From positions 15,772-22,921 of the forward strand of contig DKLU01000006.1 of assembly GCA_002455915.1 (NCBI GenBank): DNA of 7,150 nt, written 5' to 3'. The DNA is from Chryseobacterium sp. UBA6632. GTDB taxonomy: Bacteria > Bacteroidota > Bacteroidia > Flavobacteriales > Weeksellaceae. Of this stretch, positions 4,813-7,150 are shown in pieces; the stretch's first letter is position 1, and each line of letters opens with the position of its first letter. The notes under the pieces were generated by a model. That model searched no databases. It worked only from the letters and a program-made list of their open reading frames with translations, and had not been told where the DNA came from. The translations under genes and the position numbers were made by a program.

Positions 4813-6006
4813 ATGAAAAAACTATTCAGTCTTTTAGCCCTCATTCTTTTGGGCGTTGTGCAAATTTATGCACAGGTAGAAACCGGTATGAAAATAAAAA
4901 AAAATCAACTACAGACACGTGAAAAGGCAGCATCCATTGACGTTAATAAGATTATTGATGTCAATAAGAGAAATTATTCGCCAAAGATTGCTGATAAACT
5001 CAATTACAGAGAAGAGCTCATAGAAGCACTTACAAAAGGAGATAAGTATCCAAACTATGTTATTTCTGCATCACATCGCGCGCAGTACAATGGAGGAAAT
5101 GAGCCGGAAAACTCAATGGAAGCTATTGTAGATGTTTTAAAAAATAAACGTGCAGATATAGTAGAATTGGATATAAAAAAATCAAAAGATGACACAGTGT
5201 ATGTAATGCACGATAATTATCTTCAGAGGACGACAGACTTTTTAGACAAATTTACAGGACTAGGAAAAGGTTCTGATCAATATGGGCACTATAACAATTA
5301 CGTTTGGGAGCAAGTGGCATTACTTAAACTAAAAAGACCAGATTTTTCCTACACAGATAGAAAAGTTCCTACTTTCAGAAATGTACTGCGATATGTAAAA
5401 GCTCAAACGCAATCTCTTATTAATCTTGACATTGGAGATATGGCTGTTTTTAAGGCTACTTGGGAAGTTGTAATGCAAGAAGACGCTTTTAATTGTGTTA
5501 TTTTTAAAACAGCTCAGTTAACGGTAAATCAATATAAAACAGAGTATTATGATAAACTAACAGCAGCTCAGAAGCAACAAGTAATTTTCTTTCCTATGAT
5601 TGTGGTGAATAATCCTGAATGCAAAACGCCTCTAGAAGCATATAACAATTGGGAAGCTTCAGGTTTGGCAAAAGGATATGAACTAGGATATAGAACTCTT
5701 AATGCAACTAATGATCCTATAGTAGAAGTAGCTATGGCTGTAAGGAAAAAAAATAGAGTTAGGGTTCATGTATTCAATACATATCCAGACACCTATGAAG
5801 GTCGATACAGAGGAAACGTGAATATCGATCAATGTTGTAATGATGCTTATGACGCACGGGGAGATTGGGGGTTTCTTTTAGATCCAAGAAATGCGGGAAC
5901 ATATGCAGATGGTTCTAATGGATATATTATTACTGATGATCCGGAATTACTGGACGACTATCTAAGTGTTCATGAGTTAAAAAAAGTTGACATTAAATTA
6001 AAGTAA
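4813..6006 (+). CDS. Secreted glycerophosphodiester phosphodiesterase-like protein
   Basis: A 397-residue exported protein. Residues 1-21 (MKKLFSLLALILLGVVQIYAQ) form a signal peptide with the ..AQ cleavage end common in this phylum. The PLC-like TIM-barrel GDPD signatures follow: ISASHRAQYNGGNEPENS (84-101; catalytic-type His88, Arg89, metal-type Glu99), IVELDIKKSKDDTVYVMHD (116-134; Glu118, Asp120, second His133), QRTTD (138-142), VPTFRNVL (185-192), VHVFNTY (318-324) and the closing NGYIITDDPELLDDYL (369-384). Known family reaction: hydrolysis of glycerophosphodiesters to glycerol-3-phosphate and an alcohol; some relatives cleave phospholipids. Oddities: HRA replaces HRG, H88 to P98 is longer than in E. 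coli UgpQ or GlpQ, and the usual (I/V)E(I/V)K strand reads NLDIGD (204-209), so Asp206 would replace a metal-binding Glu. It has no lipobox. It is followed after six bases by another secreted gene. Confidence 0.85.
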   Translation: MKKLFSLLALILLGVVQIYAQVETGMKIKKNQLQTREKAASIDVNKIIDVNKRNYSPKIADKLNYREELIEALTKGDKYPNYVISASHRAQYNGGNEPENSMEAIVDVLKNKRADIVELDIKKSKDDTVYVMHDNYLQRTTDFLDKFTGLGKGSDQYGHYNNYVWEQVALLKLKRPDFSYTDRKVPTFRNVLRYVKAQTQSLINLDIGDMAVFKATWEVVMQEDAFNCVIFKTAQLTVNQYKTEYYDKLTAAQKQQVIFFPMIVVNNPECKTPLEAYNNWEASGLAKGYELGYRTLNATNDPIVEVAMAVRKKNRVRVHVFNTYPDTYEGRYRGNVNIDQCCNDAYDARGDWGFLLDPRNAGTYADGSNGYIITDDPELLDDYLSVHELKKVDIKLK

Positions 6007-6012
6007 AAACGT

Positions 6013-7150
6013 ATGAAAAGAATACTAAATATTAAAATATGCTTATTAGCTATTTTGTACAGCTTGAATTTTACTGCACAGGAAGTTTTTTTTAAGGATA
6101 ATACTACTAAATTAAAAACTATTGTTCCTAGTCACTATTATCCTATGAATTTTAACCATCCAGGACAAGAATTTATTAGAAAAAATGATAATGAAAAATT
6201 ACTTGGTAATTTTTATGATACAGAAAAAGATAGATTCAATAACCAAGATAGAGGGCTAAATGGCAAAGTACATTTACCACCCATAGTTTTTGAGGAAATG
6301 ATTAAAAATAAAGTGATTAATTTTTCTTTTTGGGCTAAGTATGATCAAGATGTGTATGATGGTAAAAAGAGTGCCGTATTGTTTGAAACATCACTCAATG
6401 GGACAGATTTAGAAGGAGATGTAAGTTGCTATATTTTAGATAAAAAAATTATTGTAGAAGTTATTAAGAAAGGTCGTAGTAGTGCAGTCATAAAATTGGA
6501 CTTTCCAATTGATTGGGAAAATGAAAAACCAGGAGAAGATACAAATGGTTATATTTTTTTTAGTTTCAACTCTGAAAATACCACTAATGGAAAGCGTACT
6601 AAAATATATGTTTCAAGACCAGGAGGTAGATTATATTGTAGATCCTATTATGTATACCCGTTTGAAAATGTTCAAGTTGAAAAAGCGAGTTTACGCATAG
6701 CTAGCACCTTAAACAATTTTGCAGGAAGTTTAGCCATAAATGATCTGATGTTATTTCAAAAAGCAGAATATGTAACTCGGACTCTAGCTCCTGAAGAAGT
6801 ATTAAATAATTTCTATCTTCAGTCTCCATTGTATGAAGGGGTCTCTTATGAAATTAATCATCAACATGGAGTAATGGGATTAGAAAAAATGGCAAATAGA
6901 GGAGTAGAATTAAAAGATGAAGAGTATTTGACTTTTGAAAAACAAAATTTCAGCCACGCTCCTTTTGGATATAATAGATTTAATATTTCTAAAGTATTTA
7001 GTGGGGACGATCAAAAATTATTTCAAATAGAAAGTGTAAAATTGGGAGCTAGGCTTAGTGGGATAGCATCCAATGAATATGCTTATATGGAGCAAACTGG
7101 TGGAGGAGAAGACTTTGAATATACAAGAGATGTTAGTGATCCTGAAAGTA
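6013..7150 (+). CDS. Secreted protein with LamG/concanavalin A-like features (partial, open at right edge)
   Basis: The frame begins at ATG 6013 and is open for 379 codons to the window end. The start is supported by an immediate signal peptide (MKRILNIKICLLAILYSLNFTAQ, cleavage likely at A22-Q23) and by the six-base gap after the preceding stop. Residues about 60-270 resemble a LamG-like jelly roll: GLNGKVHLPP (81-90), INFSFWAKYD (102-111), YIFFSFNSE (180-188) with KIYVSR (197-202), LRIASTLNNFAGSLAINDL (227-245), and the typical end LAPEEVLNNFY (258-268). Such domains bind carbohydrates or proteins outside the cell. Residues 270-379 are not recognised; they include INHQHGVMGL (281-290) and several acidic and aromatic stretches. 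The protein is probably cotranscribed with the GDPD-like gene and acts in the same compartment. Base composition is more AT-rich than in the left half. Assignment rests on pattern only, without profile search. Confidence 0.7.
   Translation, partial: MKRILNIKICLLAILYSLNFTAQEVFFKDNTTKLKTIVPSHYYPMNFNHPGQEFIRKNDNEKLLGNFYDTEKDRFNNQDRGLNGKVHLPPIVFEEMIKNKVINFSFWAKYDQDVYDGKKSAVLFETSLNGTDLEGDVSCYILDKKIIVEVIKKGRSSAVIKLDFPIDWENEKPGEDTNGYIFFSFNSENTTNGKRTKIYVSRPGGRLYCRSYYVYPFENVQVEKASLRIASTLNNFAGSLAINDLMLFQKAEYVTRTLAPEEVLNNFYLQSPLYEGVSYEINHQHGVMGLEKMANRGVELKDEEYLTFEKQNFSHAPFGYNRFNISKVFSGDDQKLFQIESVKLGARLSGIASNEYAYMEQTGGGEDFEYTRDVSDPES

Noticed and set aside
6509..6700. Plus-strand open frame of 63 codons
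   Set aside because: Out-of-frame shadow within the LamG-like secreted gene, which is open throughout.

Overview
The window looks like a chromosomal segment from a Flavobacteriia-type Bacteroidota, most like Chryseobacterium or a close relative. This is inferred from the low GC content, start sites without Shine-Dalgarno sequences, Bacteroidota-type -7 promoter elements (TAnnTTTG), signal peptides ending in ..AQ or ..SQ, and Bacteroidota-associated families (BT_3928-type DoxX protein, duplicated DUF1599). No species assignment can be made from sequence alone.

Left half (1-2952) is all on the minus strand. Read in transcription order it holds a duplicated DUF1599 protein (2952-2386); one base later a five-helix DoxX/MauE-like membrane protein with a periplasm-type C-terminal domain (2384-1272); a 135-base spacer with short direct repeats; a small TerB-like protein (1136-786); and the N-terminal 255 residues of a secreted oligopeptidase B-like S9 peptidase (766-1, cut by the window edge). 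Centre (2953-3232) is a divergent intergenic region with an extreme strand bias: 164 consecutive bases lack C on the + strand.

Right half is on the plus strand. folP (dihydropteroate synthase, 3233-4156) and a COG3602-type ACT-domain protein (4170-4571) form a two-gene unit closed by a strong hairpin terminator (4615-4655). After a 241-base spacer comes a more AT-rich pair: a secreted glycerophosphodiester phosphodiesterase-like protein (4813-6006) and, six bases later, a secreted protein with LamG/concanavalin-like features (6013 to beyond the right edge).

Together the window holds a housekeeping folate/redox neighbourhood and, on the right, a secreted two-gene cassette that may be accessory. 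The points most worth a second look are the 21-bp perfect inverted repeat (34 bp with 3 mismatches) that brackets the folP promoter region and runs into the folP coding sequence, giving FolP a low-complexity N-terminal extension that must be translated, and the GDPD/LamG-like secreted pair. Nothing seen proves a wholly new system.
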